Shown: piece after piece, positions 55,146 to 64,000 of the stretch
Position numbering within the stretch: the stretch's first letter is position 1
Layout of the letters: every line of letters begins with the position of its first letter
From: Mesorhizobium sp. WSM3860
Lineage (GTDB): Bacteria; Pseudomonadota; Alphaproteobacteria; Rhizobiales; Rhizobiaceae
DNA: 64,000 nucleotides
Assembly (NCBI RefSeq): GCF_002294995.1
Contig: NZ_NSGF01000001.1
Coordinates: 372,001-436,000 of the forward strand
Direction: 5' to 3'
The notes under the pieces: model-generated
What the model was told of the DNA's origin: nothing
Databases searched by the model: none
What the model saw: only the letters and a program-made list of their open reading frames with translations
Made by a program: the position numbers and the translations under genes

Positions 55146-56966
55146 CTAGCCCTCCATTTCCTCGCGCAGCATCTCCAGTTCCAGCCACTCTTCCTCGAGC
55201 GCGGCCAGCGTCGTGCGTTCCTTGTCCAACGCCGCAATGGTCTTCTGGAACGAGACCGGATCGCGCTCGTAGAAGGACGGATCCGCGATATTGTTCTCAA
55301 GCCTCTGGATCGACGCGGTCACCGCCTCGATCTTCTTGGGCAGGGATTCCAGCGCGAATTTCTGCTTGAACGAGAGTTTCTTCGCCGGGCCTTTGGCGAC
55401 CGGCTGATCCCCTTTGGCTGTCGCCATCGCATCCGCAGCTTCCGCCTTCGGCCTTGCCTTGCGGTCCTCTAGCCTGGAGCCGCCGCGTTGCGCCAGCATG
55501 TCGGAATAGCCGCCGGCATATTCGATCCAGCGGCCGCCGCCGTCCGGCGCGATCACGCTGGTGACGGTGCGGTCGAGGAAATCGCGGTCGTGGCTGACCA
55601 GGATCACCGTTCCGGCAAAGCCGGCGACCAGTTCCTGCAGCAGCTCGAGCGTCTCCATGTCGAGGTCGTTGGTCGGCTCGTCGAGCACCAAAAGGTTCGC
55701 CGGCCGAGCCAGCACCCGGGCCAGCAGCAGTCGCGCCCGCTCGCCGCCCGAAAGCTCGCGCACCGGCGTGCGCGCCTGCACCGGCTTGAAAAGAAAATCC
55801 TTCATATAGGAGACGACGTGACGCTGCTCGCCATTGACCACAAGGTTCTCGCCGCGCCCGTCGGTCAGGTAATTCGCCAGCGTCTCCTGCGGGTCGACGG
55901 CCTCGCGCTTCTGGTCGAGCGTTGCGATTTCCAGATTGACGCCAAGCCGCGCTGTGCCCGCATCCGGCGCCAGCTCGCCGGTCAGCATCTTAAGAAGCGT
56001 CGTCTTGCCGGCGCCGTTCGGCCCGACAAGGCCGACACGGTCGCCGCGCTGGATACGGGTCGAAAAACCCTTCACCACGATGAGGTCGCCAAAACTCTTC
56101 TCGATGCCCTTGGCCTCGATCACCAGCTTGCCGGATTCGGCGGCGTCGCTTGCCACCATCGTCGCCGAGCCCTCGGCGCCGCGATGGCTGCGAAAACGCT
56201 GGCGCATGGCCTGCAACTCGCCGAGGCGGCGCATATTGCGCTTGCGCCTGGCGGTCACGCCATAGCGCAGCCAATGTTCCTCGCGCACGATCTGGCGGCC
56301 GAGCTTATGCTGTTCGCGCTCTTCCTCTTCAAGCACCTGGTCGCGCCATTCCTCGAAATGCGCGAACCCCTTCTCCAGCCGGCGAGTCTGGCCGCGATCG
56401 AGCCATACGGTGGCGCGCGAGACGCGCTCGAGAAAGCGGCGGTCGTGCGAGATCAGGATCACGGCCGAGGAGGTGCGGGCAAGCTCTTCTTCCAGCCATT
56501 CGATGACCGAGAGGTCGAGATGGTTGGTCGGCTCGTCGAGGAGCAGGATATCGGGCTCCGGCGCCATGACGCGGGCGAGTGCTGCGCGGCGCGCCTCGCC
56601 GCCGGAAAGGTCGTTCGGCCGTTCCTCGCCGGTCAGGCCGAGATGCTCCATCAGATAGGTGGCGCGATGCGGATCGTCGGCCGGCCCGAGGCCGGCCTCG
56701 ACATAGGCGCGCACGCTGGCGAAGCCATCCATATCGGGCATTTGCGGCAGGTAGCGCACCGTTGCCGAGGGCTGGCGGAATACTTCGCCGTCCTGCGGTT
56801 CGATCAGCCCCGCGACGATCTTGAGCAGCGTCGACTTGCCTGAACCGTTGCGGCCGACAAGCGCGATCTTCTCGCTGGCGGAGGCGCTCAGTGCCGCGCC
56901 GTCGAGCAGCGGCGTGCCGCCAAAAGTCAGTTTTATGCCATCCAGATTGAGAAGAGGCGGGGCCAT
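55146..56966 (-). CDS. ABC-F family ATPase (Uup-like)
   Basis: 606 residues with two ATPase domains and no membrane part. Walker A sites are [11 protein letters not shown] and GPNGAGKTTLL; signatures are LSGGEARRAALARV and LSGGERARLLLARV; Walker B sites are ILLLDEPTNHLDL and LLVLDEPTNDLDM. The C-terminus is a coiled coil (KIEAVTASIQRLENNIADPS and TLAALEEEWLELEMLREEME). ABC-F proteins act on ribosomes; the coiled-coil end suggests the Uup group. It starts 1 bp after the end of thiN. Confidence 0.92.
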   Translation of the reverse strand: MAPPLLNLDGIKLTFGGTPLLDGAALSASASEKIALVGRNGSGKSTLLKIVAGLIEPQDGEVFRQPSATVRYLPQMPDMDGFASVRAYVEAGLGPADDPHRATYLMEHLGLTGEERPNDLSGGEARRAALARVMAPEPDILLLDEPTNHLDLSVIEWLEEELARTSSAVILISHDRRFLERVSRATVWLDRGQTRRLEKGFAHFEEWRDQVLEEEEREQHKLGRQIVREEHWLRYGVTARRKRNMRRLGELQAMRQRFRSHRGAEGSATMVASDAAESGKLVIEAKGIEKSFGDLIVVKGFSTRIQRGDRVGLVGPNGAGKTTLLKMLTGELAPDAGTARLGVNLEIATLDQKREAVDPQETLANYLTDGRGENLVVNGEQRHVVSYMKDFLFKPVQARTPVRELSGGERARLLLARVLARPANLLVLDEPTNDLDMETLELLQELVAGFAGTVILVSHDRDFLDRTVTSVIAPDGGGRWIEYAGGYSDMLAQRGGSRLEDRKARPKAEAADAMATAKGDQPVAKGPAKKLSFKQKFALESLPKKIEAVTASIQRLENNIADPSFYERDPVSFQKTIAALDKERTTLAALEEEWLELEMLREEMEG

Positions 56967-56967
56967 G

Positions 56968-57612
56968 TCAGCTTTCGGGAAGAGGATAAGGGTGGGCGAG
57001 CAGCAGCGCCCGGCCACGCTCGAGCGCGATCTCGAGCCGGCCCTTGACCTCATTTGATATAGTGAGCGAGGAGCCGAACGCCACCTCGACACTGACCAGC
57101 GGCCATTTGGCGCCTGAGACCGTCAGGCCGGCGAGGTCGGAGAAGCCGAGCACCGAGAACAGCATGCCGTCGGCGTAGTCGAAGCCGGCTTTGCCCGGCA
57201 GGATGGGCACGCCCTCCTGCGCGCCGCTGGTCAGCAGCACGGTCGTGCCTGCCTCGGCCAGCCGCACGCTTAGGGCCAAATGCAGAAAGGCATGATCGGC
57301 GCGCTTGCCGCCGAAGGCGCCGGCCAGCACCAGGCTGGTGGCGCCACGCGCCAGCGCCTCGGCAATGGCGAGCTCGCCGTCGGTCATGTCCTTCTCGGCA
57401 GGGAAAATCTTGCGCGGCACGGCGGCCAGATTCTCCGGCAGGTTCACCGGTACCGAGTCGAAATCTCCGACCCAGAGCTCCGGCAACAGGCCAAGCATAT
57501 CGGCATGGCCGATACCGGCATCGGCGGCGATGATGCGGGAGCCTTCGATCTGGCGATCGAGGCGAGGCGTGCGGACGAGATCGCCGCCAAGCAGGATGGT
57601 GAATGTGCCCAT
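56968..57612 (-). CDS. thiN: Thiamine pyrophosphokinase
   Basis: 214 residues with the family motifs: IIAADAGIGHADMLG, LWVGDFDSV, EKDMTDGELAIAEAL and GAFGGKRADHAFLHLAL, and a C-terminal VKGRLEIALERGRAL segment. It makes TPP from thiamine and ATP. It lies divergent to the thiBPQ importer, joining uptake and activation of thiamine in one locus. The start at 57612 is set by the family N-terminus. Confidence 0.9.
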   Translation of the reverse strand: MGTFTILLGGDLVRTPRLDRQIEGSRIIAADAGIGHADMLGLLPELWVGDFDSVPVNLPENLAAVPRKIFPAEKDMTDGELAIAEALARGATSLVLAGAFGGKRADHAFLHLALSVRLAEAGTTVLLTSGAQEGVPILPGKAGFDYADGMLFSVLGFSDLAGLTVSGAKWPLVSVEVAFGSSLTISNEVKGRLEIALERGRALLLAHPYPLPES

Positions 57613-57751
57613 GGCCGTCGCCCTTACCAGCCCGGCCCACGAAACGGAAGCGGGCGCGTCCAAACGGAATCGCGCTTCGTTACCGCGGTGAACCATGATG
57701 GAAGCCCGGCAAACTTCCGCTTGCGCGCCGCATCGGCCGGGCCTATGTCTC

Positions 57752-57863
57752 GGAACGCTCTAACGGGGTGCCGGACGCTGAATTTTTGCGAACCGGCTGA
57801 GAGGCAAAAGAAGGCCAACCCGCTGAACCTGATCCGGTTTGTACCGGCGGAGGGATTAGACGT
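57752..57863 (+). promoter_or_regulatory. TPP riboswitch (THI box)
   Basis: Conserved elements occur in order: GGGGTGCC (57765-57772), CTGAGAGG in the HMP-pyrimidine-binding P2/P3 side, ACCCGCTGAACCTGATCCGG and TACCGGCGGAGGGA. It precedes thiB by about 50 bp and will lower expression of the importer when TPP is plentiful, most likely by hiding the ribosome-binding site. Confidence 0.95.
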
Positions 57864-57913
57864 TTCGGACCATCCGACGCCTCAATTCCTTAACGCGAAC
57901 GAAGGAGGCGCCG

Positions 57914-58921
57914 ATGCGCTCGCTATTGTCCAAGCTTGTTCTTGCAACCGGGCTTGTTTCGCTTTTGGCAGGCGGGCCTGCCGAGGCGAAAGACAAGCTT
58001 ACCGTCTACACTTACGAAAGCTTCACCGCCGACTGGGGTCCCGGCCCCGCGGTGAAGAAGGAATTCGAGGCCGAATGCGGCTGCGATCTCGAATTCGTCT
58101 CGGTTGCCGACGGCGTGGCATTGCTCAACCGCGTCAAGCTGGAGGGCACCGGCACCAAGGCCGATATCGTGCTCGGTCTCGATACCAACCTGACCGCGGA
58201 TGCCAAGGCGAGCGGCTTATTCGCGCCGCATGGCGCGGTGCCCGATTTGAATGTGCCCGGCGGCTGGAAAGACGACACCTTCGTGCCTTTCGACTACGGC
58301 TATTTCGCCGTCGTCTACGACACCGAAAAGCTGAAGACGCCGCCGAAGAGCTTGAAGGAACTGGTCGAGGGTGCCGGCCCCGACAAGATCGTCATCCAGG
58401 ATCCGCGCACTTCGACGCCGGGCCTCGGGCTGCTGCTGTGGGTGAAGTCGGTCTATGGCGACAAGGCGCCGGAAGCCTGGGCCAAGCTGAAGCCGAAGGT
58501 GCTGACCGTGACGCCGGGCTGGAGCGAGGCCTATGGTCTGTTCACCAAGGGCGAGGCGCCGATGGTTCTCTCCTATACCACCTCGCCGGCCTACCACATG
58601 GTGGCCGAGAACACCGAGCGCTATCAGGCGGCGTCCTTCGAGGAGGGCGAATATCTGCAGATCGAGGTCGCCGGCATCACCAAAACCGGCGAGAAGAACC
58701 CGCTGGCAGAAAAATTCATAGCCTTCATGACCGGGCCCAAGTTCCAGGACGTCATCCCGGAGACCAACTGGATGTTCCCGGCCGGCAAGACCGACAAGCC
58801 GCTCAACCCGGCCTTCGACAAGCTGGTGAAGCCGACCAAAACCCTGCTGTTCAGCCCGGAAGAGGTGGCGGCCAACCGCAAGGCCTGGGTGGATGAGTGG
58901 CTGGCGGCGATGAGCAAGTAG
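57914..58921 (+). CDS. thiB: Thiamine-binding periplasmic protein
   Basis: 335 residues. A signal peptide ends at GGPAEAKDK. The ThiB core starts [20 protein letters not shown], with [20 protein letters not shown], then [15 protein letters not shown] and [14 protein letters not shown]. It delivers thiamine or TPP to ThiPQ. AACGAAGGAGGC lies before the ATG. A palindromic repeat separates it from thiP. Confidence 0.94.
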   Translation: MRSLLSKLVLATGLVSLLAGGPAEAKDKLTVYTYESFTADWGPGPAVKKEFEAECGCDLEFVSVADGVALLNRVKLEGTGTKADIVLGLDTNLTADAKASGLFAPHGAVPDLNVPGGWKDDTFVPFDYGYFAVVYDTEKLKTPPKSLKELVEGAGPDKIVIQDPRTSTPGLGLLLWVKSVYGDKAPEAWAKLKPKVLTVTPGWSEAYGLFTKGEAPMVLSYTTSPAYHMVAENTERYQAASFEEGEYLQIEVAGITKTGEKNPLAEKFIAFMTGPKFQDVIPETNWMFPAGKTDKPLNPAFDKLVKPTKTLLFSPEEVAANRKAWVDEWLAAMSK

Positions 58922-58954
58922 GTTTGGCTATTCGTCGAAGATGATCGCTCTACG

Positions 58955-59111
58955 GCGCCCCCCTCTGTCCTGCCGGACATCTCCCCCTCTAGGGGGGAGA
59001 TTGGCCGTCACGCCGGCTTTCGCCAATCGCCGACGTTGTAGGATCGAGCGGGGCGCCCGAGCCAATCTCCCCCCTTGTGGGGGAGATGTCCGGCAGGACA
59101 GAGGGGGGCGC
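58955..59111. repeat. 157-bp palindromic element between thiB and thiP
   Basis: The outer arms GCGCCCCCCTCTGTCC...GGACATCTCCCCC (left, 58956-58986) and its exact inverse (right, about 59079-59111) pair over about 30 bp. Within, two smaller hairpins (ATCTCCCCC-TCTA-GGGGGGAGAT and ATCTCCCCCC-TTGT-GGGGGAGAT) and a third (ATTGGC...GCCAAT) can form. Positions 59011-59035 match 9491-9514 in reverse. It has the look of a non-autonomous rhizobial palindromic repeat. Confidence 0.85.
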
Positions 59112-59145
59112 GAAGGAACGCGGCATGCGTTAACTCGAACCTTGC

Positions 59146-60771
59146 ATGTGCAGCGTGCACTCGGCGCGTGACTCCCGCATCACCGCTGGGGTCGTCGTCC
59201 TCGCCGCCATAACCCTGCTTATCGGCGGCGCCTTTGCCAGCCTTGCTCTGGAGGGCGCGCACGACCTTTCCGGTGTCGCCTCGGCGTTCGACAGCTATCT
59301 CTTCCGCGTTGCCCGCTTCACGCTGTGGCAGGCGGCTCTCTCGACGCTGCTGTCGGTCGTGCCGGCGCTCTTCGTGGCGCGGGCGCTGTCCCGGCATCCC
59401 GACTTTCCCGGCCGCCGTCTTATCCTGCAGCTCTTCACTGTGCCGCTGGCGCTGCCGGCGATCGTCGCCGCGCTCGGCATATTGGCGCTCTACGGCCGCG
59501 CCGGTTATCTTGCCAACATCCTCGGCAAGTTCGGCGGTGGGGAGTGGCCGGGCATTTACGGCCTCTCCGGCATACTGGTCGCGCATGTCTTCTTCAACCT
59601 GCCCTTGGCCACGCGCCTATTCCTCGAGGCGCTCGGCACCGTGCCGGTCGACCAGTGGCGGCTGGCGAGCCAGCTCGGCATGGACAGTCGGTCGGCTTTC
59701 CGGCTGATCGAATGGCCGGCGCTGCGCGCGGCGCTGCCGGGGGTCGCCGGGCTGGTCTTCATGCTCTGCATCACCTCCTTCACCATCGTACTGACGCTGG
59801 GCGGCGGGCCGGCGGCGACGACGCTGGAGGTTGCGATCTACCAGGCGCTGCGCTTCGATTTCGATCCAGCGCGGGCCGTAATACTAACGTTTCTGCAGAT
59901 CGTGCTGACCTTCGTCGTGGTCGCCATGCTGACGCGGCTCGGCGCCAACACGGTTGGCGACGCCAATCTGCCCGTGCCGCCACGCCGCTATCTTGCGACC
60001 AGCACGACCGAGGCGGTGTTCAATGCCGGCCTGATCGTGCTTGCGCTGCTGTTCGTCGCCGGACCGATGGCGGCGACGGTGCTCGCCGGGCTGGAGGCGG
60101 ATCTCGCTCGACTGGCCGGCGAGGGCGCCGTGCGCCGCGCGACGCTCACCAGCGCCGGGCTCTCCTTTCTCTCGGCGCTGCTTTGTGTGATGCTCTCGCT
60201 CTCGCTGATCGCCGCCCGACGGGCGCTGGCCTTGCATCGCCGCGCGGGCAGCGCCATGTCGCTGCTCGAACATGCCGCCGACACCGGCGCCGGTTTCGTC
60301 CTGGTCGTGCCGCCCATCGTTATCGGCGCCGGCTGGTTCCTGGTTCTTCGCAAGATCACCGATGTGTTCGCCATCGCACCCGTCATGGTCGTCGCCGTCA
60401 ATGCGGTGATGGCGATGCCTTTCGCCATTCGCGCCGTTCGCCCTGCCTACGATGCGGCGAGCGAGCGCCATGAGCGGCTCTGCCGGGCGCTCGGCATTTC
60501 CGGTTGGAACCGGCTGCGGCTGGTCGACTGGCCGTCGCTCCGGCGGCCCTTGGCCACCGGCTTTGCGTTCGCCATGGCGCTGTCGCTCGGCGATCTCGGC
60601 GTGATCGCACTGTTCGGCAGCGATTCCGTCCAGACCTTGCCCTATCTTCTGCTCGCGCGCATGGGCAGCTATCGGACCGCCGACGCCGCGGGGCTGGCCT
60701 TGCTGCTCGGCCTCGTCTGCCTGATGCTGGTTATCGCCGCCGACTGGCTGGGGCGGGAGGTAAAGGCATGA
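59146..60771 (+). CDS. thiP: Thiamine ABC transporter permease
   Basis: 541 residues with about twelve membrane helices in two permease halves, as in ThiP. EAA-loop sequences are [20 protein letters not shown] in the first half and [20 protein letters not shown] in the second. The start at 59146 directly follows the repeat element, with little room for a ribosome-binding site. Its stop overlaps thiQ (ATGA). Confidence 0.92.
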   Translation: MCSVHSARDSRITAGVVVLAAITLLIGGAFASLALEGAHDLSGVASAFDSYLFRVARFTLWQAALSTLLSVVPALFVARALSRHPDFPGRRLILQLFTVPLALPAIVAALGILALYGRAGYLANILGKFGGGEWPGIYGLSGILVAHVFFNLPLATRLFLEALGTVPVDQWRLASQLGMDSRSAFRLIEWPALRAALPGVAGLVFMLCITSFTIVLTLGGGPAATTLEVAIYQALRFDFDPARAVILTFLQIVLTFVVVAMLTRLGANTVGDANLPVPPRRYLATSTTEAVFNAGLIVLALLFVAGPMAATVLAGLEADLARLAGEGAVRRATLTSAGLSFLSALLCVMLSLSLIAARRALALHRRAGSAMSLLEHAADTGAGFVLVVPPIVIGAGWFLVLRKITDVFAIAPVMVVAVNAVMAMPFAIRAVRPAYDAASERHERLCRALGISGWNRLRLVDWPSLRRPLATGFAFAMALSLGDLGVIALFGSDSVQTLPYLLLARMGSYRTADAAGLALLLGLVCLMLVIAADWLGREVKA

Positions 60772-61529
60772 CGACGGCGAACAATGGCATCGCGGCCACG
60801 AAGGCCTTGGCCGTCACGTTGGACGGCGTATCGTTCAGCTATGGCGAGGCATCCTTCCGGTTCGATGTCGAATTCGCCGCCGGCAGGATCACCGCTATCA
60901 TGGGGCCGAGCGGTTCAGGCAAGTCGACGCTGCTCAATCTGGTGGCCGGCTTCGAATCACCCGGCGCCGGCAAGGTGCTGATCGGCGGGATCGATGTCGG
61001 CAACGCGCCGCCTTCGGCGCGGCCGGTGTCGATGGTTTTCCAGGAAAACAACCTGTTCGCCCATCTTTCGGTCGAAGACAATGTCGGGCTTGGCCGCTCG
61101 CCATCGCTCAAGCTCACCGCCGACGACCAACACGCGGTTGCGAAAGCGCTGGGGCGTGTCGGTCTTGCCGGCAAGGAAAAGCGGCTGCCCCGCGAGCTTT
61201 CCGGCGGCGAGCGGCAGCGCGTCGCGCTGGCGCGGGTGCTCATACGTGACCGTCCTGTGCTTCTGCTCGACGAGCCTTTCGCCTCGCTCGGCCCGGCGCT
61301 GCGCGAAGACATGCTCGATCTCATGGCCGGCATCCACACCGAGCGACGGATGACCGTGCTTTTCGTCACGCACCAGCCGCAGGACGCGCGCCGCATCGGC
61401 CAGCAGATCGCGTTTGTGGACGAGGGTAGGGTCGCGGCAACAGGGTCGGCCGCCGATTTCTTCGACCGTGCTGGACCCGACGCCTTCCGGCGCTATATCG
61501 GCGATCGAGGCGGCAGCGTTGCCGGATGA
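60768..61529 (+). CDS. thiQ: Thiamine ABC transporter ATPase
   Basis: 253 residues. Walker A is [18 protein letters not shown]-loop [20 protein letters not shown], signature [15 protein letters not shown], Walker [18 protein letters not shown] and switch [11 protein letters not shown]. The ATG at 60768 overlaps the thiP stop, giving translational coupling. It powers ThiBP-dependent uptake. Confidence 0.94.
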   Translation: MTTANNGIAATKALAVTLDGVSFSYGEASFRFDVEFAAGRITAIMGPSGSGKSTLLNLVAGFESPGAGKVLIGGIDVGNAPPSARPVSMVFQENNLFAHLSVEDNVGLGRSPSLKLTADDQHAVAKALGRVGLAGKEKRLPRELSGGERQRVALARVLIRDRPVLLLDEPFASLGPALREDMLDLMAGIHTERRMTVLFVTHQPQDARRIGQQIAFVDEGRVAATGSAADFFDRAGPDAFRRYIGDRGGSVAG

Positions 61530-61703
61530 CAACACATTGCCCGGAAGCGGACATAATTTACGGCCAAACCGGCTGCGGGTGATCAGGCGTTTGCTTGCCT
61601 TGTCCGAGGGAGTGTGGCTAGGTCCGGCCATGCTGGTCCGGGTGGGCCGTGATTTGCCGAAAGATAACGAAAGGAAGCCGATCTGACGGCCGGCATCGAG
61701 AGA

Positions 61704-63179
61704 GTGTGGACTAAGCCGCTGGCGCGATTTTTCGCGATGGCCGGCTTTGCCGTGGCGCTGGCGAGCTGCCAGATGTTCACGCCGCCGGACGTGCAGGAGT
61801 CCGGCTTCCAACCCTCCGACAAGCCGATCACCGTCGACAATGTCGCCGCCAACGCCAAGCTGGCCGAAATGGCCAAAGCGCAGCATCCGCGGATTCTCGC
61901 CACCTATGGCGGCGAGTATTCCGATCCGAAGCTCGAGCGCATGGTGGCCAAGGTGGTGGGCAACCTGACGGTGGTCTCGGCCAATCCGAGCCAGACCTAT
62001 CGCATCACCATTCTCAACTCGCCCAATGTCAACGCCTTCGCGCTCCCGGGCGGCTATCTCTATGTCACGCGCGGGCTTTTGGCCCTCGCCAACGATTCCT
62101 CCGAGCTCGCGGCCGTCATTGCGCATGAGATGGGTCACGTCACCGCCAATCACGGGCTGCAGCGGCAGCAGCTCGAGGCCGAAGAAGGTTTGGCGACCAA
62201 GGTCGTCTCCGACGTGCTCGGCGACAGCCCGACCGCCAAGGCCGCGCTCATCCGCGGCAAGCTGAGGCTTGCGCAGTTTTCGCGCAACCAGGAACTGCAG
62301 GCAGACGCGATCGGCATCAAGTCGATCGGCGAGGCGGGCTATGACCCCTACGCGGCCGGCCGCTTCCTGCAGTCTATGTCGGCCTATACCGATTTCCGGT
62401 CCGTCAGCGGCGCCACGGATGCCAGCCTCGATTTCCTGGCCACGCATCCCAACACGCCGCAGCGCATCGAGCTGGCGCAGCGGCTCGCCCGTAACTTCGG
62501 GCCGCCCGGCGTCGGCACGCGCGACCGCGATGCCTTCCTCGCCGGCATAGACGGCCTGCTTTACGGCGACACGCCGGAAGAGGGCTATGTGCGCGGCCAG
62601 ACCTTCCTGCATCCCGGTCTCGGCGTGTCGTTCTCGGTGCCTGACGGCTTCGTCATCGACAATTCGGCCGCGGCGGTGACCGCGACCGGTCCGGGCGATA
62701 TCGCCATCCGCTTCGATGGCGTGGCGATCGACAAGTCGGCGTCGCTCACAGACTACATCCGCAGCGGCTGGGTCGCCGGACTGGACGATGCCAGCGTGCG
62801 CCAGGAAACGGTCAACGGCAACGAGGCGGCGATGGCGCATGCCAGCGCGCAAGGGTGGCAGTTCGATATCGCGGTCATCCGGGCCGGCGGACAGGTCTAC
62901 CGGCTTCTGACCGCAGCACCCTCGGCCAGCACCGCGCTGGAGCCGGTCGCGCGCTCCGTCAGCGGCTCATTCCGCACGTTGAGCGCGGCCGAGAAGGCGG
63001 CGCTGAAGCCGCTGCATATCCGGGTGGTCACTGTGCAGCCCGGCCAGAACATGGGCACGCTTGCCGCTCAGATGGTCGGCGTCGACCGCAAGCTCGACCT
63101 GTTCCGGGTGCTCAACGCAATGTCGCCGGGCGCGAGCGTGTCGGCCGGCGACAAGGTCAAGATCGTCACCGACAAGTAG
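61704..63179 (+). CDS. M48 family metalloprotease lipoprotein
   Basis: 491 residues from a GTG at 61704. The signal ends in a lipobox (VALASC), so the protein is lipid-anchored. The zinc motif is HEMGHVTANHG, with the third-ligand region ELQADAIGIKSIGEAGYDP. A beta-rich domain follows and the C-terminus resembles a LysM module (VVTVQPGQNMGTLAAQMVGV). BepA-type relatives check outer membrane protein assembly in the periplasm. The start codon is uncertain; an AAAGGAAG site lies about 25 bp upstream. Confidence 0.88.
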   Translation: MWTKPLARFFAMAGFAVALASCQMFTPPDVQESGFQPSDKPITVDNVAANAKLAEMAKAQHPRILATYGGEYSDPKLERMVAKVVGNLTVVSANPSQTYRITILNSPNVNAFALPGGYLYVTRGLLALANDSSELAAVIAHEMGHVTANHGLQRQQLEAEEGLATKVVSDVLGDSPTAKAALIRGKLRLAQFSRNQELQADAIGIKSIGEAGYDPYAAGRFLQSMSAYTDFRSVSGATDASLDFLATHPNTPQRIELAQRLARNFGPPGVGTRDRDAFLAGIDGLLYGDTPEEGYVRGQTFLHPGLGVSFSVPDGFVIDNSAAAVTATGPGDIAIRFDGVAIDKSASLTDYIRSGWVAGLDDASVRQETVNGNEAAMAHASAQGWQFDIAVIRAGGQVYRLLTAAPSASTALEPVARSVSGSFRTLSAAEKAALKPLHIRVVTVQPGQNMGTLAAQMVGVDRKLDLFRVLNAMSPGASVSAGDKVKIVTDK

Positions 63180-63266
63180 TGTCGGCATCCGCGTTTAGTG
63201 CCTCGCCAGGAATCGGCCCCGCGCTTCTATTCGGTCAACCCGGGCGCCCGGCCCCTGCCGCTGCTA

Positions 63267-64000
63267 TCAGAGCCCGTCACTGCTGCCGCCTTCAGGGCTG
63301 CTCTCGCCGCCGGTGCTGCCCCCGCTGCCCTCACCACTTTGGCCGCCGCCGCGGGGCCCGGAATGATCGCCGCTACTGCCGCGCCAGGGCGCCGGTCCGG
63401 TATCGGTCTGCAGTGGTCTGACCACTGTCGGGACTGTCACCGTTGGCGTCTTTGGCGCGGGTATGCGGACAACCTTTACCTTGGTGACTATTTTCGTCAC
63501 GACCTTGGGCTTGCACACTGCGACCGTTAAGGCGCTGCGCGCAGGAAGGCCGAGAATGCTCATCGAATACGCCTCTTGCCGCTCGATGCCGGCTTTTAGA
63601 AAAGCCAAGGCGCGGGCCTCGTCGGCGGGCACGCCGTTGCGGCCATCCTTGAAGATCACGGCGAGATCGTTCATCGCGTTGACGTGCCCCATCGCCGCCG
63701 CCTTGAGCAGCAGGTCCAATCCCTTGCCGGTATTGCGCTCGACGTCGACACCATTGAACAGGGCTCGCCCCCAAGCGGCCATCGCATAGGGGTCTCCCTT
63801 GTCGGATGCTTCTGAATAGAAGCTGATCGCTTTCGCGGAGTCCGCGGCCGGTCCTATTCCGGACGAAGCGATATGGCCGAGCTCGAACATGGCCCGGACA
63901 TGGCCCCTGTCGGCAGCTTCCTGGATAGCTTTCCTGGCCTCGTCGACCTTGCCGGATGCCAGGAGCGCCCGCCCAAGCTCGTAGCGAAACCGGGCGACAT
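63267..64000 (-). CDS. Sel1-repeat protein (5' part missing)
   Basis: The frame is open from the right edge through 63267, giving at least 244 residues. Sel1/TPR-like repeats are visible: VDEARKAIQEAADRGHVRAM, SAKAISFYSEASDKGDPYAM, GKGLDLLLKAAAMGHVNAMN and ARALAFLKAGIERQEAYSMS. The last third changes to a Lys/Val/Pro stretch (VVTKIVTKVKVVRIPAPKTP) and a Gly/Ser-rich tail. The N-terminus, and any signal peptide, lies outside. It is convergent with the M48 gene. Confidence 0.8.
   Translation of the reverse strand, partial: VARFRYELGRALLASGKVDEARKAIQEAADRGHVRAMFELGHIASSGIGPAADSAKAISFYSEASDKGDPYAMAAWGRALFNGVDVERNTGKGLDLLLKAAAMGHVNAMNDLAVIFKDGRNGVPADEARALAFLKAGIERQEAYSMSILGLPARSALTVAVCKPKVVTKIVTKVKVVRIPAPKTPTVTVPTVVRPLQTDTGPAPWRGSSGDHSGPRGGGQSGEGSGGSTGGESSPEGGSSDGL

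Noticed and set aside
57613..57751. Shared operator for thiN and the thi operon
   Set aside because: No dyad was found; the TPP riboswitch explains regulation of thiBPQ and there is no second copy facing thiN.

Overview
The window reads as a stretch of alphaproteobacterial chromosome from a Mesorhizobium-like member of the Rhizobiales. The evidence is a high GC content with strong third-position bias, 6S RNA next to the 5-formyl-THF cyclo-ligase gene, a serC leader RNA ahead of serC-serA, a complete tol-pal/cpoB-tilS-ftsH-glmM block, Omp25/RopB-type outer membrane proteins, CtrA-type TTAA-N7-TTAA boxes and palindromic intergenic repeats of the rhizobial kind. Genus is an inference from gene content. 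I see no tRNA, rRNA, CRISPR array, intact insertion sequence or prophage.

Layout. 1-2054 (minus): VWA/CoxE-like protein (cut by the left edge), a GNAT acetyltransferase and its MoxR ATPase. 2205-4782 (plus): 6S RNA, ygfA-type gene, YmdB-like phosphodiesterase, TerC protein. 4784-6056: an ArsR regulator divergent from SRPBCC and VOC genes. 6280-9853: YebC regulator, SelT-like protein, a TetR-controlled DUF1772/NmrA pair, rpmE. 10059-15146: ABC exporter, a decayed vapBC pair, M32 carboxypeptidase and two small proteins. 15395-21770 (minus): MotA/OmpA-like pair, hemolysin III, inositol monophosphatase, EF-P, Sel1 protein, ThiE-like protein. 22240-24648: TauE permease, DUF2269 protein, a candidate sRNA and a DUF1465 gene, the last two each preceded by a CtrA-type box.

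24862-27818 is ruvC-ruvA-ruvB with an AbrB/PIN toxin-antitoxin pair inserted between ruvC and ruvA. A Tat-exported phosphoesterase and a secreted GH5 glycosidase follow. 30206-40494 is ybgC-tolQRAB-pal-cpoB-tilS-ftsH, the cell-envelope constriction machinery and housekeeping partners. Two tandem paralogous exported Cys-repeat proteins (40694-42256) precede glmM, then two Omp25-like proteins, serC-serA, an EamA transporter, purA, a Pro/Ala-rich membrane-anchored protein, chromosomal ccdAB, a homocysteine methyltransferase, an ABC-F ATPase and thiN. The thiBPQ thiamine importer is headed by a TPP riboswitch. An M48 lipoprotein and a Sel1 protein (cut by the right edge) finish the window.

The most interesting signals are non-coding: a structured, terminator-ended sRNA candidate under a CtrA-type box at 23837-23952; the recurrence of such boxes ahead of envelope genes (tolQ, pal, both omp genes); two large palindromic repeats, one inside the thi operon; and the toxin-antitoxin pair inside the ruv cluster. 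A tandem pair of Cys-repeat exported proteins is the most distinctive protein-level unknown.
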